Origin: Aquilaria yunnanensis
Taxonomy: Eukaryota > Streptophyta > Magnoliopsida > Malvales > Thymelaeaceae
Assembly: GCA_039654915.1 (NCBI GenBank)
Contig: CM077599.1
Location: 25,853,501 to 25,917,500, forward strand
DNA length: 64,000 bases
Direction of reading: 5' to 3'
Shown here: positions 29,031-41,879 of the stretch, one piece after another
Numbering within the stretch: the first letter of the stretch is position 1
How the letters are laid out: every line of letters begins with the position of its first letter
Made by a program: the position numbers and the translations under genes
The notes under the pieces: model-generated
The model's database searches: none
What the model saw: the letters and a program-made list of their open reading frames with translations, nothing else
Told to the model about the DNA's origin: nothing

Positions 29031-29512
29031 TTTTTTTTTTTTTTTTTTGTTCTCTTAATGACCAAGTTTAATGTAAGGCCAATCAACAATAATAAAGAAA
29101 ACAAAAAAAAGTACAATCAAACAAAAAAAAAAAACTTGCTCTCAGTGATGAATCTGCAAAAAAAATAAAATAAAATAAAATAAAGTTAGTGACTAAAATG
29201 AACAAATATCGGAAGATGAAGGTTCAAATTAGAGTTTTCCCAGAAAAAATAAAAATAAAAAAAATAAAATTGAACTTTGACGGGTTCGTTTTCTTCTGTT
29301 TCGTCGGCGACGACAGGAGAGCCACGACGGCGATGTTCAAGGGCGGCTACAGTGCTGCAGGGGAGGAGGGAGGAGGCACGGCGGCTGGAGCGCCAGTAAA
29401 TTGGCAAGGCACCGCCTTGAGCTCCAGTAATCTCACTTCCATCCACCGCCGCACCACTACCCTGGAACTCACTGCGTAACAGTTCCGGATGAAAATCCGG
29501 CAGCGGCACCAA
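29030..29512 (-). other. Possible LTR leader remnant
   Basis: On the minus strand there is a GC-rich part (29290-29470), then sequence like the LTR stretch with TTCATCTT, GTCACTAAC and TTGCAGA (29140-29230). A similar layout is at 55690-56280. It may be a diverged Tat-type LTR piece. A reversed 108-codon frame here is not recognised. Confidence 0.35.
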
Positions 29513-29515
29513 CGC

Positions 29516-29836
29516 TCAACCTCGTACCGCTACCTCTGGCCACGATGTTTGACTAAAAATATGGCTTCCATCTGCTTTGCTAAGATGCCGTCCGACAAGG
29601 CTTTGAAGTAAGCTTTCTAGCACAGGAAAGGGTGAATAAAAACTGGATTTCGCATCAGCATCCTTTGGCTGACCACCTTCACCAGCGTTTCCATATGAAA
29701 AAGGAACAGCATGGAATCCACCAGCAGGTACAGGCTCGTCGCTGTTATCTTCATCTTGGTGATCGGATGGTGATGGAGAGGCTTGAGGTAAATCAAGGAA
29801 ACGCTGTGTGTCGAGCTCCGACTCCAAAAACATCAT
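29516..29836 (-). CDS. Unrecognised hypothetical frame, possible host exon
   Basis: From Met at 29836 about 107 codons on the minus strand, beginning MMFLESELDTQRF, with a Ser/Asp-rich acidic stretch and a segment YSPFPVLESLLQSLVG that looks like an amphipathic helix. Composition looks protein-like. It lies 53 bases from the divergent frame at 29889, so the two could be neighbouring genes, or one may be chance. No family is recognised. Confidence 0.3.
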   Translation of the reverse strand: MMFLESELDTQRFLDLPQASPSPSDHQDEDNSDEPVPAGGFHAVPFSYGNAGEGGQPKDADAKSSFYSPFPVLESLLQSLVGRHLSKADGSHIFSQTSWPEVAVRG

Positions 29837-29888
29837 CCGATGGAAACGGAAACCGCCTTTTCCGAGGCGGTGGAGGGGAGGAGAAAAG

Positions 29889-30127
29889 ATGGCGGACATC
29901 ATAACGATCGATCCTAAGAGAGTTCTATTCGACGAGTGCCTCCAGCTAGTTAACGAACAAAGCGTTGGCGTCGTCATCAAACAGAAGAGCGTGACGGGCC
30001 ACCACCTCGAGATCCATTTGCGAATCGGAGGCGAAAATGACTTCCGGCAGCTGCCGATTCAATTTCGGGAGAGGATACAAATCAGCTGGGACGGTTTTGC
30101 TTTAGAATCGATTTTTCTTGTAGCCAC
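29889..30127 (+). pseudogene. Small unrecognised frame split by the chromovirus (5' part)
   Basis: 79 codons and two bases from ATG 29889 (MADIITIDPKRVLFDECLQ), balanced composition, no known family. It ends at the target duplication GCCAC. The matching 3' part resumes in phase at 41822 and runs about 20 codons before entering GA-rich LTR sequence near 41873. The insertion therefore hit a reading frame that had already been truncated by the LTR-B-like fragment, or that continued by splicing. Whether it was an active gene is unknown. Confidence 0.4.
30123..30127. other. Target site duplication, left copy
   Basis: GCCAC directly before the LTR start TGTAACG. The same five bases follow the other LTR at 41817-41821. 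Confidence 0.95.
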
Positions 30128-33100
30128 TGTAACGCCCCCAATTTTATAAACCTTAATTTTAAAAGATATCTTAAATTCCCAGAATTATAAAGCATTTAAT
30201 TAAAATAAATTAAGAAATGTGAGGTAAAACATTTTATTTTAAATTATTTTCCAAACAATAAGAGTCTTAAACGAAATCAGAGTAGTTAAGAGACAATCCC
30301 AGGAAAACTAATATGCGGATAAGGTGCCAATTTAAACAAACCATATGTTTCTTTAGAAATCAAATAACACAAAGTTAAAACTCAGTCCCAGCCAGTTCTA
30401 CTTTCGAGGGGCTACAGCGTACTCTCACTCAGTCTGCTCCACATCTTGAACCTCGTTATATGGTTCAGTGTACTTTGTCTCCTCATAGTACTCACCTAGA
30501 AAAACATGTTAAGAGGAGGGATGAGCACAACTTGCTCAGTAAGAGGGAAGTATAAGGCCCATCACGTGGGTCCTAATATTCCCGTAACAAACAACAACGA
30601 ATAATAAACTTTAAGCTGTAGCAATTTACTTAAAGAACAATTCCATACAACATCATAACAACAAAATCAAAATCCTACTATCATGTTTGAACTACCATGC
30701 ATATGCATAATTCTTTTTTTTTTTTACCGAATGAATAATATCTTCTTGATCGATCACTTAATCCAATACTTAATTGCCGTCGGACGAACCTAGGGTGGTG
30801 AGTGTGTACATCACCCACTCTCGGGATAACTCTTAGGCAGTGCCACTAGGGATGCCACCAAGCCAGAGCCTCTCGGGATACCTACGCCGAGGTAGAGCCT
30901 CTCGTGATAACAGCCATAAGCATGGTCCCTCGCCAGCTATGGTCTGACAGCGCACAAATCATATCTCCATACTCCGTGTCAATATCGGGTCATGACTAGG
31001 GACGGTCCGCCGCCACCCTAACATGCCTCTCGGGTTCGAATCGTCCGTTCCGAACCTCTCGTCTAAATTTACGGCTTGTTAGGTCATGTAGATATGGTTT
31101 GTCACCAACCTTGCATGCCTCGTATTTTATCTTACTTTTCAAATCTTTTACTTAATGCAATCCTGTGTATGACAAACATCAATCATATGCAACAACCAAT
31201 TGATGCATGACCGTAGCTCATTTTATTTTAGCTCTTTTTAGTAGAATGCCATGATTCTAGTGCATCCTATTTCTTTTATCATGTTATCTTAGTTTAGTGT
31301 TACATGATGTCATGACAATCAATGATATCTTTTATGTGTATTTGTGATACATGTTTATCTCATTTCTCGTGAATTCTTTCTAAATTGGTCATTTAGTATT
31401 CACGCTCCTAATCCTTTATCTATCGGCTTATAATAATTTATTACGGCCCTAACATGCCACTAACGGTTCCTTCCAATCTCATCATGATGCTAATGAGCTT
31501 GTCGGCCCTAAACATGGTACTAGCGGTGTTTATTTAGGCGGTCCTAACATATTTCTAATTTAATTCTTTTTATAAGCGGTCCTAGTATGATACTGGCGCC
31601 AAACATACATCATACATCACATCATTACAACCATACAACCAACCAACCAAAATTACATTTCAAAGGAAGAGAACTAAAATAAAATATACTAAAATAAAAT
31701 AAAATTCTAGAAAAACTAATCAATTACCTAACCCATGTTGCCCACGCATTTAAAGATTTTGTTTAGCCCAATTGTTTATTTAGAATTTATTATTCGGGTT
31801 GAAGCTTATTTTGGGCCTAAGAGGGCCCACGAGAATTAACCCACTCTTCCCCCTTACCTAGTTCGGAATAATACGGCGAAAGGGGCGACTTCCTAGGACG
31901 GTCCTACAAAAATGTTAGTAAGGTAGAAAATTAGAAAATGTGCTAAAATTTAGAAAATTTCCTAAATGGTATTTGGAAGGTTCATGTTCTTAACAACTAG
32001 GCCGAAATTTTACCTAGTGGGCAAAAAGGGTCTCGGGGTGCCTTCGGTGGCCTTGTGCCTATTCGGGATCGTGCCGGGAGCCTTCTTGATATCGATCCTA
32101 AAAATTACAGCAGCCATACACTAACTTATAAGCTTATTTAATGGCTGTAAAAAAAAACGGATCTTGGAAGGAAAAAATTTTGTTTCAGTTACCGATGTGT
32201 TTTCGGGATCTCTGACGCTCCGGGAGTCCAAAGAAACACCAAACCTTCAAGTAAGGATTTTCTAACCCTTTGTAACAACATGGACAGCAAGGAAAAGAGA
32301 ATTATTAGGGCTGTAATATTCGAAATTGGCAGCCAAGATAATTTTTAAAAGAGGCTACGGTGGCTTACCGGGCTTAGAACCAAGTATGGACAAGATTGCA
32401 CCGGAAACGAGTGGAAAAACCCAAAACTTGGATTAATGATAATCTACCAATATTTACAGCAAAATATAAGGCCTTTAGCTGCTGGAAAAAAAAATTAAAA
32501 GAGTAATACCGAAGAACTTTGGCTCACACGAAGCAATTCGGGATCGTCGGTACTCGTAGGATTGGCTTTGGTGTCCGGATGGGGTTTCCCTTCAACTTAA
32601 AGAATCTAGGCAAAAATACAGAATTAAATTAATATTCTAATACTTTGGAAGAGCCAAGAATCAAAGCATAGATGGCTGAACTTACACAGTTTGATGAAGC
32701 ACTAAGTGGAGGCAAACAACCGGCGCAGAAGGATGAAAGAATGGTGGACGATCTTCTTGCAGAAAAAAAAAAATCAAATTTTCTTCCCATGGCTTAGGCG
32801 GCTGTTGATGGGGGAGAAGAAGTGCTGAAATATTGAAAAAGGCTGCTAGGAAAATTGAGCTTCACGCCAAAAAGAAACGTAGGGTAGAATAAGTTATAAT
32901 ATAATAATATGGCAATTAATTAGGATAACTAAATTGGCAAGTTTTTGTTTCTTTTTTTGTTTTTTGTCTAAAGTTTCGAAAAACCTGTAGTTGCTTTGCG
33001 GCTGGGGAGTTTTAGAAGAAAGAAATTAGGGTTAAGGAAAAAAAAATTTAATAATAATAATCCTATGTAGCGGTAGCACGAACCGGGTTTAAACCCCACA

Positions 33101-33434
33101 CGCGCGTTGGTTAATTTTGGGAAACCTAAGCAAACGAATTCAGAATTAAGTGAGGTAAATTTCTATTGACTCATTTTTTCAAGAAGAATCCAATGGTGCT
33201 CCCAGATTTTTCATCCGATGCTCGGTTGTAAATGACAAAAATGCCCCTAGCCTAAAGAAAATGACTTTGAGCTTCCGGTTTGGAATTTGACTTAATAACC
33301 ACTAAAGGAATCATCTAAGACTCAAGATTCTTAATTTTATATTTTATTATTAATAAAATTATTATTATTTTATTTATTTAATTAATTAGGATAATTTGGT
33401 GATTTTATTTTACTTAATTTCTAGGGTTATTACA
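30128..33434 (-). mobile_element. Chromovirus 3' LTR (reversed)
   Basis: 3307 bp. In element sense it runs TGTAATAACCC to GGCGTTACA. It is almost identical to 38511-41816 (3306 bp): by eye one substitution (at about 31400, C versus T at the matching base) and a few homopolymer length differences. Four degenerate copies of a CGGYCCTAACAT...CTAGCGG motif lie at about 31440-31605. Small open frames inside are not considered genes. The very high identity means recent insertion. Confidence 0.95.
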
Positions 33435-33452
33435 GCATCCTCCCCTTAAAAG
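33435..33452 (-). promoter_or_regulatory. Chromovirus polypurine tract
   Basis: On the minus strand CTTTTAAGGGGAGGATGC, directly adjoining the LTR start TGTAATAACCC. Confidence 0.8.
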
Positions 33453-33493
33453 AAATTTGTCCCCAAATTTGAAAGAGGGTGTTGAGAAGTACC

Positions 33494-36400
33494 TTAAAGC
33501 TGTGGATACTTCTTTCGAAGCTCATCCTCAACTTCCCAGGTTGCTTCTTGCTCTCCATGATTATTCCAAATGACCTTTACCAGTTGAATGACTTTGTTGC
33601 GCAGAACCTTTTCTTTACGATCCACAATGGCCAAAGGCTCCTCGACGTAAGTCAAATCCTCGTGTAACTGCAAGGGCTCCCACGGAATAACATGTACTGG
33701 ATCTGGTTGATACTTTCGAATATTACTCACGTGGAACACGTTATGAATTCTAGCCAAGTTCGGTGGTAAAGCCACTCTATAAGCCACCTCTCCAACCCGT
33801 TCTAAAATTTCAAAAGGTCCAACAAAGCGTGGGGCTAACTTTCCTCTCACTCCAAAACGTTGAACTCCCTTGGTCGGTGACACCTTTAGGAACACATGAT
33901 CACCAACAGAAAACTCCAAAGGACGACGTCTCTGGTTTGCATAACTTCGCTGCCTATCTTGAGCCGCTACCAATCGTTGTTTGATTATTTTGACCTTATC
34001 TGAAGTTTGTTGTACCAAATCTGGTCCTAATAAAGGCCTGTCGCCTACTTCTTCCCAACACACCGGAGTACGACAACTACGTCCATACAAAGCCTCATAT
34101 GGGGCCATCTGAATGCTGGAGTGATAGCTATTATTATAAGCAAACTCCACTAGTGGCAGGTCATTATCCCAGGAGTTCTTGTAATCCAGTGCACAAGCTC
34201 TAAGCATATCCTCAATAGTTTGTATAGTCCTCTCCGACTGCCCATCTGTCTGTGGATGATAAGCGGTGCTCATTAATGTCACAGTGCCCAATTGTTCTTG
34301 TAAAGCCTGCCAAAACTGTGATGTGAATCGTGGATCCCTATCAGAAACAATGCTCCTCGGTACTCCATGAAGACGAACTATCTCAGATATGTATAATTCA
34401 GCTAATCTAGCCACAGGCCAAGTCTTTTGGATTGCCAAAAAGTGGGCTGACTTGGTTAACCGATCGACTATAACCCATATTGCATCATGTCGACGACGAG
34501 TGGCAGGTAGCCCAACTATGAAATCCATTGCAATGTCATCCCACTTCCATTGAGGAATCTCTAATGGCTGTAGCAGTCCTCCAGGTCTCTGGTGTTCTAC
34601 TTTGACCTTCTGACAAGTTAGACATCTAGATACAAACTCTGCAATATCCTTCTTCATGCCACTCCACCAAAAGCTTTTCTTCAAATCATGGTACATCTTG
34701 GTACCCCCCGGGTGGATGGTCAACCGAGATGCATGTGCCGCCGATAAAACATCATACTTCACCTCACTACCTTGAGGAACAACAATTCTATTTTGAAATT
34801 TTAGGGTACCATCCACATCCACACTGAATCCTTTTTGACATAGAACTGACCATTCTCGGCATTGTGGATCCTCCTTTTGCTCCTCCTTGACCCTTGCCAC
34901 AAGTGTAGGCTCCATATACAAACTGGCCATGAGAACCTGGGGTCCCTTCACTTGAACACCTAAGCTCATATGACTAAACTCCTCTAGTAGTTTCCACTCA
35001 GAAACCACCATAGCATTCAGTTTAGCACCTGTTTTTCTACTCAAAGCATCAGCCACTAGGTTGGCTTTACCTGGGTGATACTGAATTGTGCAATTATAAT
35101 CGGAGAGATATTCAACCCAACGACGCTGTCGATTATTGAGTTCCCTCTGTGACAACAGATACTGTAGGCTTTTGTGATCAGTGAAGACCTCAAACTCTTC
35201 TCCATATAAATAATGTCTCCAAAGCTTTAACGCATGTATGACAGCTGCCAACTCCAAATCATGAGTTGGGTAATTAAGCTCATGAGGCTTCAACTGCCTA
35301 GACCCATAAGCGATCACCTTTCCCGCCTGCATCAATACACAACCAAGCCCCTGATGTGATGCATCTGTATAAACTGCAAAACGACTCTGCCCATCCGGAA
35401 GAGTAAGAACAGGTGCAGAGACTAACCGCTTCTTCAACTCCTGAAAGTTATTTTCGCACTGCTCGGTCCACTGGAATGGTTGATCCTTCTTAGTCAGTTG
35501 AGTCAAAGGGCGTGCCAGCTTTGAATAACCTTCCACAAAACGTCTATAATACCCCGCCAAGCCCAAGAAACTCCGAATCTCAGACACTGTCTTCGGTTGT
35601 TGCCAGTTCACCACAGCTTCAACCTTACTAGGATCCACTGCAATTCCTCCCTTAGTTACCACATGGCCTAAAAAGGTGACACTGTCCAACCAAAACTCGC
35701 ACTTGCTCAGCTTTGCATACAGCTTATGCTCCTTCAACGTCTGAAGTGCAATCCTCAAATGTTCTCTATGGCTTTCAGCATCTGGTGAGTAAATCAGAAT
35801 ATCATCTATGAAAACGATGACAAACTGATCCAGGTATGGTTGGAACACCCTATTCATTAGGCCCATGAAAGCTGCAGGTGCATTTGTTAACCCGAAGGGC
35901 ATCACTAAAAACTCATAATGCCCATAACGAGTCCTGAATGCTGTCTTTGACACATCTCCCTCTTTGATTTTCAGTTGATAGTACCCAGACCTCAAATCGA
36001 TCTTGGAGAACACTGATGATCCCATTAGCTGATCAAACAGGTCATCAATCCGAGGTAAAGGGTACCTATTCTTTATCGTCACCAAATTCAGCTGTCGATA
36101 ATCGATGCACATCCTCATGCTGCCATCCTTCTTCTTCACGAATAAAACAGGAGCACCCCAAGGTGAGGTACTTGGACGTATGAACCCCTTTTCGAGAAGC
36201 TCCTGTAATTGACTTTTTAGTTCCACCATTTCTGAGGGAGCCATTCGATAAGGTGCTTGAGAGGTAGGAGCCGTTCCTGGCAATAAATCAATGGTGAAGT
36301 CAACATCCCGGCTAGGTGGCATTCCAGGTAACTCTTCTGGAAACACTTCTGGAAATTCTTCCACAATGGGAATGCCAGCTACTGATTCAGGTTTCTCTGA

Positions 36401-36855
36401 CTCTGTTTGCACATAAGCCAAATAGCCAACACCACCTTGACGGAGATATCTATTAGCTTGCAAGCTAGAAATTAAGATTGGAGTGAAGCTCTTTTTATCC
36501 CCAACAAATTGCACCTCTGACCCATCAGGCAAAGAGAAGGTAACTAGCTTCTGATAGCAATCCACTTTAGCATGGTGGCGATGTAGCCAATCCATACCCA
36601 AAATACAATCAAATTCAGATATCCCAAGCACAAAGAGTTCAGAGTCTAAATTGCGTCCTCCAACAGAAATCGAGCAAGATGGAAGTACACGAGTAGAACT
36701 CATACTAGTGTCTGATGGTGTAGAAACCACTAGTAAGAAAGGAAGCTCTTTAGCAGGCATGCCTAACTGATTTGCTAGTCTAGGAGATATGAAAGAATGT
36801 GTGGACCCCGAGTCTATAAGAACTCTAGCAGGGAACCCAGAAATAGAAAGAGTAC
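33494..36855 (-). CDS. Chromovirus Pol: protease, reverse transcriptase, RNase H, integrase, chromodomain
   Basis: About 1120 residues, intact. Order: aspartic protease with [11 protein letters not shown]; reverse transcriptase with FIDD in place of YVDD at about 355 of the frame; RNase H (YTDAS about 500); integrase with zinc finger, the Asp of [15 protein letters not shown] and GQSERTIQT; a GPF motif (VGPFEI); and a C-terminal chromodomain-like segment (about 1065-1126, [10 protein letters not shown] to ATWEVEDEL). The chromodomain is thought to guide insertion to heterochromatin. Long LTRs and this layout suggest the Tekay/Del clade. The first ATG at 36874 lies inside the intron-like segment, so Pol is probably made fused to Gag. 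Confidence 0.93.
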
Positions 36856-36952
36856 CTACGATCAATTTAAACAATCACTAACCTAAGCATGCCACTACCA
36901 TGAACTTGAAATTGAAGGCTATAATTAAAAACTATAAAAAAAAACAGCGTAC
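36856..36952 (-). other. 97-nt intron-like insertion between Gag and protease
   Basis: On the minus strand it begins GTACGCTG after CAAG and ends TGATCGTAG. Removing it joins Gag (VQ-G) to protease (G-TLSISG) in frame at a Gly codon. Left in, it adds about 27 codons then a stop to Gag. GGTAC occurs at both ends, like a small target duplication. Either a true intron or a short insertion that created splice sites. Confidence 0.6.
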
Positions 36953-38198
36953 CTTGCACCACACCTGGAGCATCCTCTGCCTCCTCGGCTGTCACTGCGT
37001 AAACACGTCCTGCCACACGAGGTTTCTTTGTTGGTGGTTCTGCCGGTGCTGCTGGTGGAACGTGTGCTGCTAGTGGAGCATCCCTCTTAGGACATTGCCT
37101 GGATAGATGCCCTATCTCCTGGCAATAGAAACAGGTCACACACCGCCCTCCAATTGGGTGAAAGAAATGACAGGTCTGACATCTAGGCCCTCCCTGGCCC
37201 TGAAAAACCGGTTGCACTGTAGACCCTCTTGTCTCATTAAGTTGTAGTCGGGTAGCTCTGCTATCGATTGGCTGACCTCTGCCAAAATGTCCTCGCCCCT
37301 GGGCAGGCATCGGTCGTGGTATAGGACGGAAACTACCTGCATGTGTAGGTCGTGATGGCATACGACTCCGACTCGTATCAAGCGGTCTAGATAGTTGCTT
37401 ATCTCGCATCCTTGCCTCACCCCGTTGAGCTAAGGATACTGCCTTCTCAAAGGTATCAATCTCTTGCATAATCAGCCTATCTGCCAGCTCGTCACGCAAA
37501 CCATTAACATACCTCTTGATTTTCCTTGGTTCATGTGCCACAATGTGCTCAGCATAGCGGGCCAAGGCATTAAATCTGGCTGTGTACTGATCTACTGTCA
37601 TGCTCCCCTGTACCAGTGCAAGAAACTCCTGCTCTTTTCTGTCCCTCATGGCCTCAGAGAAGTATCGACCATAAAAAGTATGCACGAATGTCTCCCAAGT
37701 GATATATCCACCCTCAGTTCTCGGAACCCCTGGTCGAGTGGCCTCCCACCATGTCTGGGCCTCCTCAACCAAGCTAAAGGTAGCTAAGTCCACCTTGTCC
37801 TCTTCTAGAATTCTCAAAGCTGTAAGTGTCCTCTCCGAAGCCCTGATCCACTCCTCAGCTTTGGTAGGGTTAACCCCACCAGTATATTCACCGGTTAGCC
37901 TCTTGAACCGCTCAAGTAGGTCGGCCCTATGCTGACATCTGGCCGGGGCATGAGGCTGCTGCTCCCGCTCATTCAAATTTTGAAAGTACTGGCCTAAGGC
38001 AATAACTGTCTGACGCAATGGATCATCATTGGCCTGCTGACCAAGATTCTGGGCTTGTTGCCCATGATTCGGCATATCCTGTCCAGGCACTTGCGCATTC
38101 TGACCTCGACCTCGTGGGGGTCGTCCTCGACCACGAGCTGGCGGCTCATCCTGTGCGCCTCGCCCAAGACCCAAGGCAGGGTACTCATGTGGGTCCAT
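36953..38198 (-). CDS. Chromovirus Gag
   Basis: About 415 residues before the intron-like segment (443 if unspliced). It forms the capsid and packages element RNA. A Gln/Pro/Gly/Arg-rich N-terminus is followed by the capsid domain (about 100-260, with the ERFKRLTGEYTGG and TWETFVHTFYGRYF segments), a basic linker and a zinc knuckle CFYCQEIGHLSRQC (C-x2-C-x4-H-x4-C, about 356-369). Start ATG lies about 290 bases from the primer site. No stop codon interrupts it. Confidence 0.9.
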
Positions 38199-38489
38199 GA
38201 CCTAAAAAGGAAAAGGTTTAGTCCAACGTAGTTAAACCACTTTGGAAGTAACTTTTAACTTATAACACTAGGTGAGGCTCTAGGTAACTCCTATATCTTT
38301 TTAGACATTAAATTAATTGGTAGATTATTTTACGAGTCCCCTTATTGAAAGCCAAGTTGTTAACTTTTGCTTATAAACTTGCTAATATATTATGCTCAAT
38401 TATGGAAACTTTTCGAAACCTATCCAAGGTCTCTAACTTAGCAAACAAACAAGAAGCATACTTACTGAGTGAGGTCGCTGCCTTCCTCG

Positions 38490-38507
38490 AATCTGGCTCT
38501 GATACCA
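38490..38507 (-). promoter_or_regulatory. Chromovirus primer binding site, tRNA-iMet
   Basis: On the minus strand TGGTATCAGAGCCAGATT, 3 bases from the end of the 5' LTR. TGGTATCAGAGC is the standard site complementary to initiator tRNA-Met. Confidence 0.9.
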
Positions 38508-38510
38508 AAC

Positions 38511-41500
38511 TGTAACGCCCCCAATTTTATAAACCTTAATTTTAAAAGATATCTTAAATTCCCAGAATTATAAAGCATTTAATTAAAATAAATTAAGAAA
38601 TGTGAGGTAAAACATTTTATTTTAAATTATTTTCCAAACAATAAGAGTCTTAAACGAAATCAGAGTAGTTAAGAGACAATCCCAGGAAAACTAATATGCG
38701 GATAAGGTGCCAATTTAAACAAACCATATGTTTCTTTAGAAATCAAATAACACAAAGTTAAAACTCAGTCCCAGCCAGTTCTACTTTCGAGGGGCTACAG
38801 CGTACTCTCACTCAGTCTGCTCCACATCTTGAACCTCGTTATATGGTTCAGTGTACTTTGTCTCCTCATAGTACTCACCTAGAAAAACATGTTAAGAGGA
38901 GGGATGAGCACAACTTGCTCAGTAAGAGGGAAGTATAAGGCCCATCACGTGGGTCCTAATATTCCCGTAACAAACAACAACGAATAATAAACTTTAAGCT
39001 GTAGCAATTTACTTAAAGAACAATTCCATACAACATCATAACAACAAAATCAAAATCCTACTATCATGTTTGAACTACCATGCATATGCATAATTCTTTT
39101 TTTTTTTTACCGAATGAATAATATCTTCTTGATCGATCACTTAATCCAATACTTAATTGCCGTCGGACGAACCTAGGGTGGTGAGTGTGTACATCACCCA
39201 CTCTCGGGATAACTCTTAGGCAGTGCCACTAGGGATGCCACCAAGCCAGAGCCTCTCGGGATACCTACGCCGAGGTAGAGCCTCTCGTGATAACAGCCAT
39301 AAGCATGGTCCCTCGCCAGCTATGGTCTGACAGCGCACAAATCATATCTCCATACTCCGTGTCAATATCGGGTCATGACTAGGGACGGTCCGCCGCCACC
39401 CTAACATGCCTCTCGGGTTCGAATCGTCCGTTCCGAACCTCTCGTCTAAATTTACGGCTTGTTAGGTCATGTAGATATGGTTTGTCACCAACCTTGCATG
39501 CCTCGTATTTTATCTTACTTTTCAAATCTTTTACTTAATGCAATCCTGTGTATGACAAACATCAATCATATGCAACAACCAATTGATGCATGACCGTAGC
39601 TCATTTTATTTTAGCTCTTTTTAGTAGAATGCCATGATTCTAGTGCATCCTATTTCTTTTATCATGTTATCTTAGTTTAGTGTTACATGATGTCATGACA
39701 ATCAATGATATCTTTTATGTGTATTTGTGATACATGTTTATCTCATTTCTCGTGAATTCTTTCTAAATTGGTCATTTAGTATTTACGCTCCTAATCCTTT
39801 ATCTATCGGCTTATAATAATTTATTACGGCCCTAACATGCCACTAACGGTTCCTTCCAATCTCATCATGATGCTAATGAGCTTGTCGGCCCTAAACATGG
39901 TACTAGCGGTGTTTATTTAGGCGGTCCTAACATATTTCTAATTTAATTCTTTTTATAAGCGGTCCTAGTATGATACTGGCGCCAAACATACATCATACAT
40001 CACATCATTACAACCATACAACCAACCAACCAAAATTACATTTCAAAGGAAGAGAACTAAAATAAAATATACTAAAATAAAATAAAATTCTAGAAAAACT
40101 AATCAATTACCTAACCCATGTTGCCCACGCATTTAAAGATTTTGTTTAGCCCAATTGTTTATTTAGAATTTATTATTCGGGTTGAAGCTTATTTTGGGCC
40201 TAAGAGGGCCCACGAGAATTAACCCACTCTTCCCCCTTACCTAGTTCGGAATAATACGGCGAAAGGGGCGACTTCCTAGGACGGTCCTACAAAAATGTTA
40301 GTAAGGTAGAAAATTAGAAAATGTGCTAAAATTTAGAAAATTTCCTAAATGGTATTTGGAAGGTTCATGTTCTTAACAACTAGGCCGAAATTTTACCTAG
40401 TGGGCAAAAAGGGTCTCGGGGTGCCTTCGGTGGCCTTGTGCCTATTCGGGATCGTGCCGGGAGCCTTCTTGATATCGATCCTAAAAATTACAGCAGCCAT
40501 ACACTAACTTATAAGCTTATTTAATGGCTGTAAAAAAAACGGATCTTGGAAGGAAAAAATTTTGTTTCAGTTACCGATGTGTTTTCGGGATCTCTGACGC
40601 TCCGGGAGTCCAAAGAAACACCAAACCTTCAAGTAAGGATTTTCTAACCCTTTGTAACAACATGGACAGCAAGGAAAAGAGAATTATTAGGGCTGTAATA
40701 TTCGAAATTGGCAGCCAAGATAATTTTTAAAAGAGGCTACGGTGGCTTACCGGGCTTAGAACCAAGTATGGACAAGATTGCACCGGAAACGAGTGGAAAA
40801 ACCCAAAACTTGGATTAATGATAATCTACCAATATTTACAGCAAAATATAAGGCCTTTAGCTGCTGGAAAAAAAAATTAAAAGAGTAATACCGAAGAACT
40901 TTGGCTCACACGAAGCAATTCGGGATCGTCGGTACTCGTAGGATTGGCTTTGGTGTCCGGATGGGGTTTCCCTTCAACTTAAAGAATCTAGGCAAAAATA
41001 CAGAATTAAATTAATATTCTAATACTTTGGAAGAGCCAAGAATCAAAGCATAGATGGCTGAACTTACACAGTTTGATGAAGCACTAAGTGGAGGCAAACA
41101 ACCGGCGCAGAAGGATGAAAGAATGGTGGACGATCTTCTTGCAGAAAAAAAAAAATCAAATTTTCTTCCCATGGCTTAGGCGGCTGTTGATGGGGGAGAA
41201 GAAGTGCTGAAATATTGAAAAAGGCTGCTAGGAAAATTGAGCTTCACGCCAAAAAGAAACGTAGGGTAGAATAAGTTATAATATAATAATATGGCAATTA
41301 ATTAGGATAACTAAATTGGCAAGTTTTTGTTTCTTTTTTTGTTTTTTGTCTAAAGTTTCGAAAAACCTGTAGTTGCTTTGCGGCTGGGGAGTTTTAGAAG
41401 AAAGAAATTAGGGTTAAGGAAAAAAAAATTTAATAATAATAATCCTATGTAGCGGTAGCACGAACCGGGTTTAAACCCCACACGCGCGTTGGTTAATTTT

Positions 41501-41816
41501 GGGAAACCTAAGCAAACGAATTCAGAATTAAGTGAGGTAAATTTCTATTGACTCATTTTTTCAAGAAGAATCCAATGGTGCTCCCAGATTTTTCATCCGA
41601 TGCTCGGTTGTAAATGACAAAAATGCCCCTAGCCTAAAGAAAATGACTTTGAGCTTCCGGTTTGGAATTTGACTTAATAACCACTAAAGGAATCATCTAA
41701 GACTCAAGATTCTTAATTTTATATTTTATTATTAATAAAATTATTATTATTTTATTTATTTAATTAATTAGGATAATTTGGTGATTTTATTTTACTTAAT
41801 TTCTAGGGTTATTACA
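38511..41816 (-). mobile_element. Chromovirus 5' LTR (reversed)
   Basis: 3306 bp, partner of 30128-33434. It drives the gag-pol transcript leftward. It ends at TTACA, followed by GCCAC (41817-41821), the second copy of the target duplication. The complete element (30128-41816, 11.7 kb) appears structurally intact. Confidence 0.95.
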
Positions 41817-41873
41817 GCCACGGAGGTTCCAGCTCAACGATGGCTGATAACAAAGTGCTGTTTGGTGTTGGAG
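41817..41873 (+). pseudogene. Small unrecognised frame split by the chromovirus (3' part)
   Basis: After the GCCAC duplication the frame from 29889 continues with EVPAQRWLITKCC before passing into the GA-rich leader of the LTR fragment. The boundary is uncertain because GAGTCTGTAGG also occurs inside that LTR (42079). Confidence 0.4.
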
Positions 41874-41879
41874 TCTGTA

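Noticed and set aside
32140..32346. Small frame in the chromovirus LTR (also 40524-40730)
   Set aside because: Only one LTR copy keeps the ATG-linked frame because of a homopolymer length difference. No homology seen.
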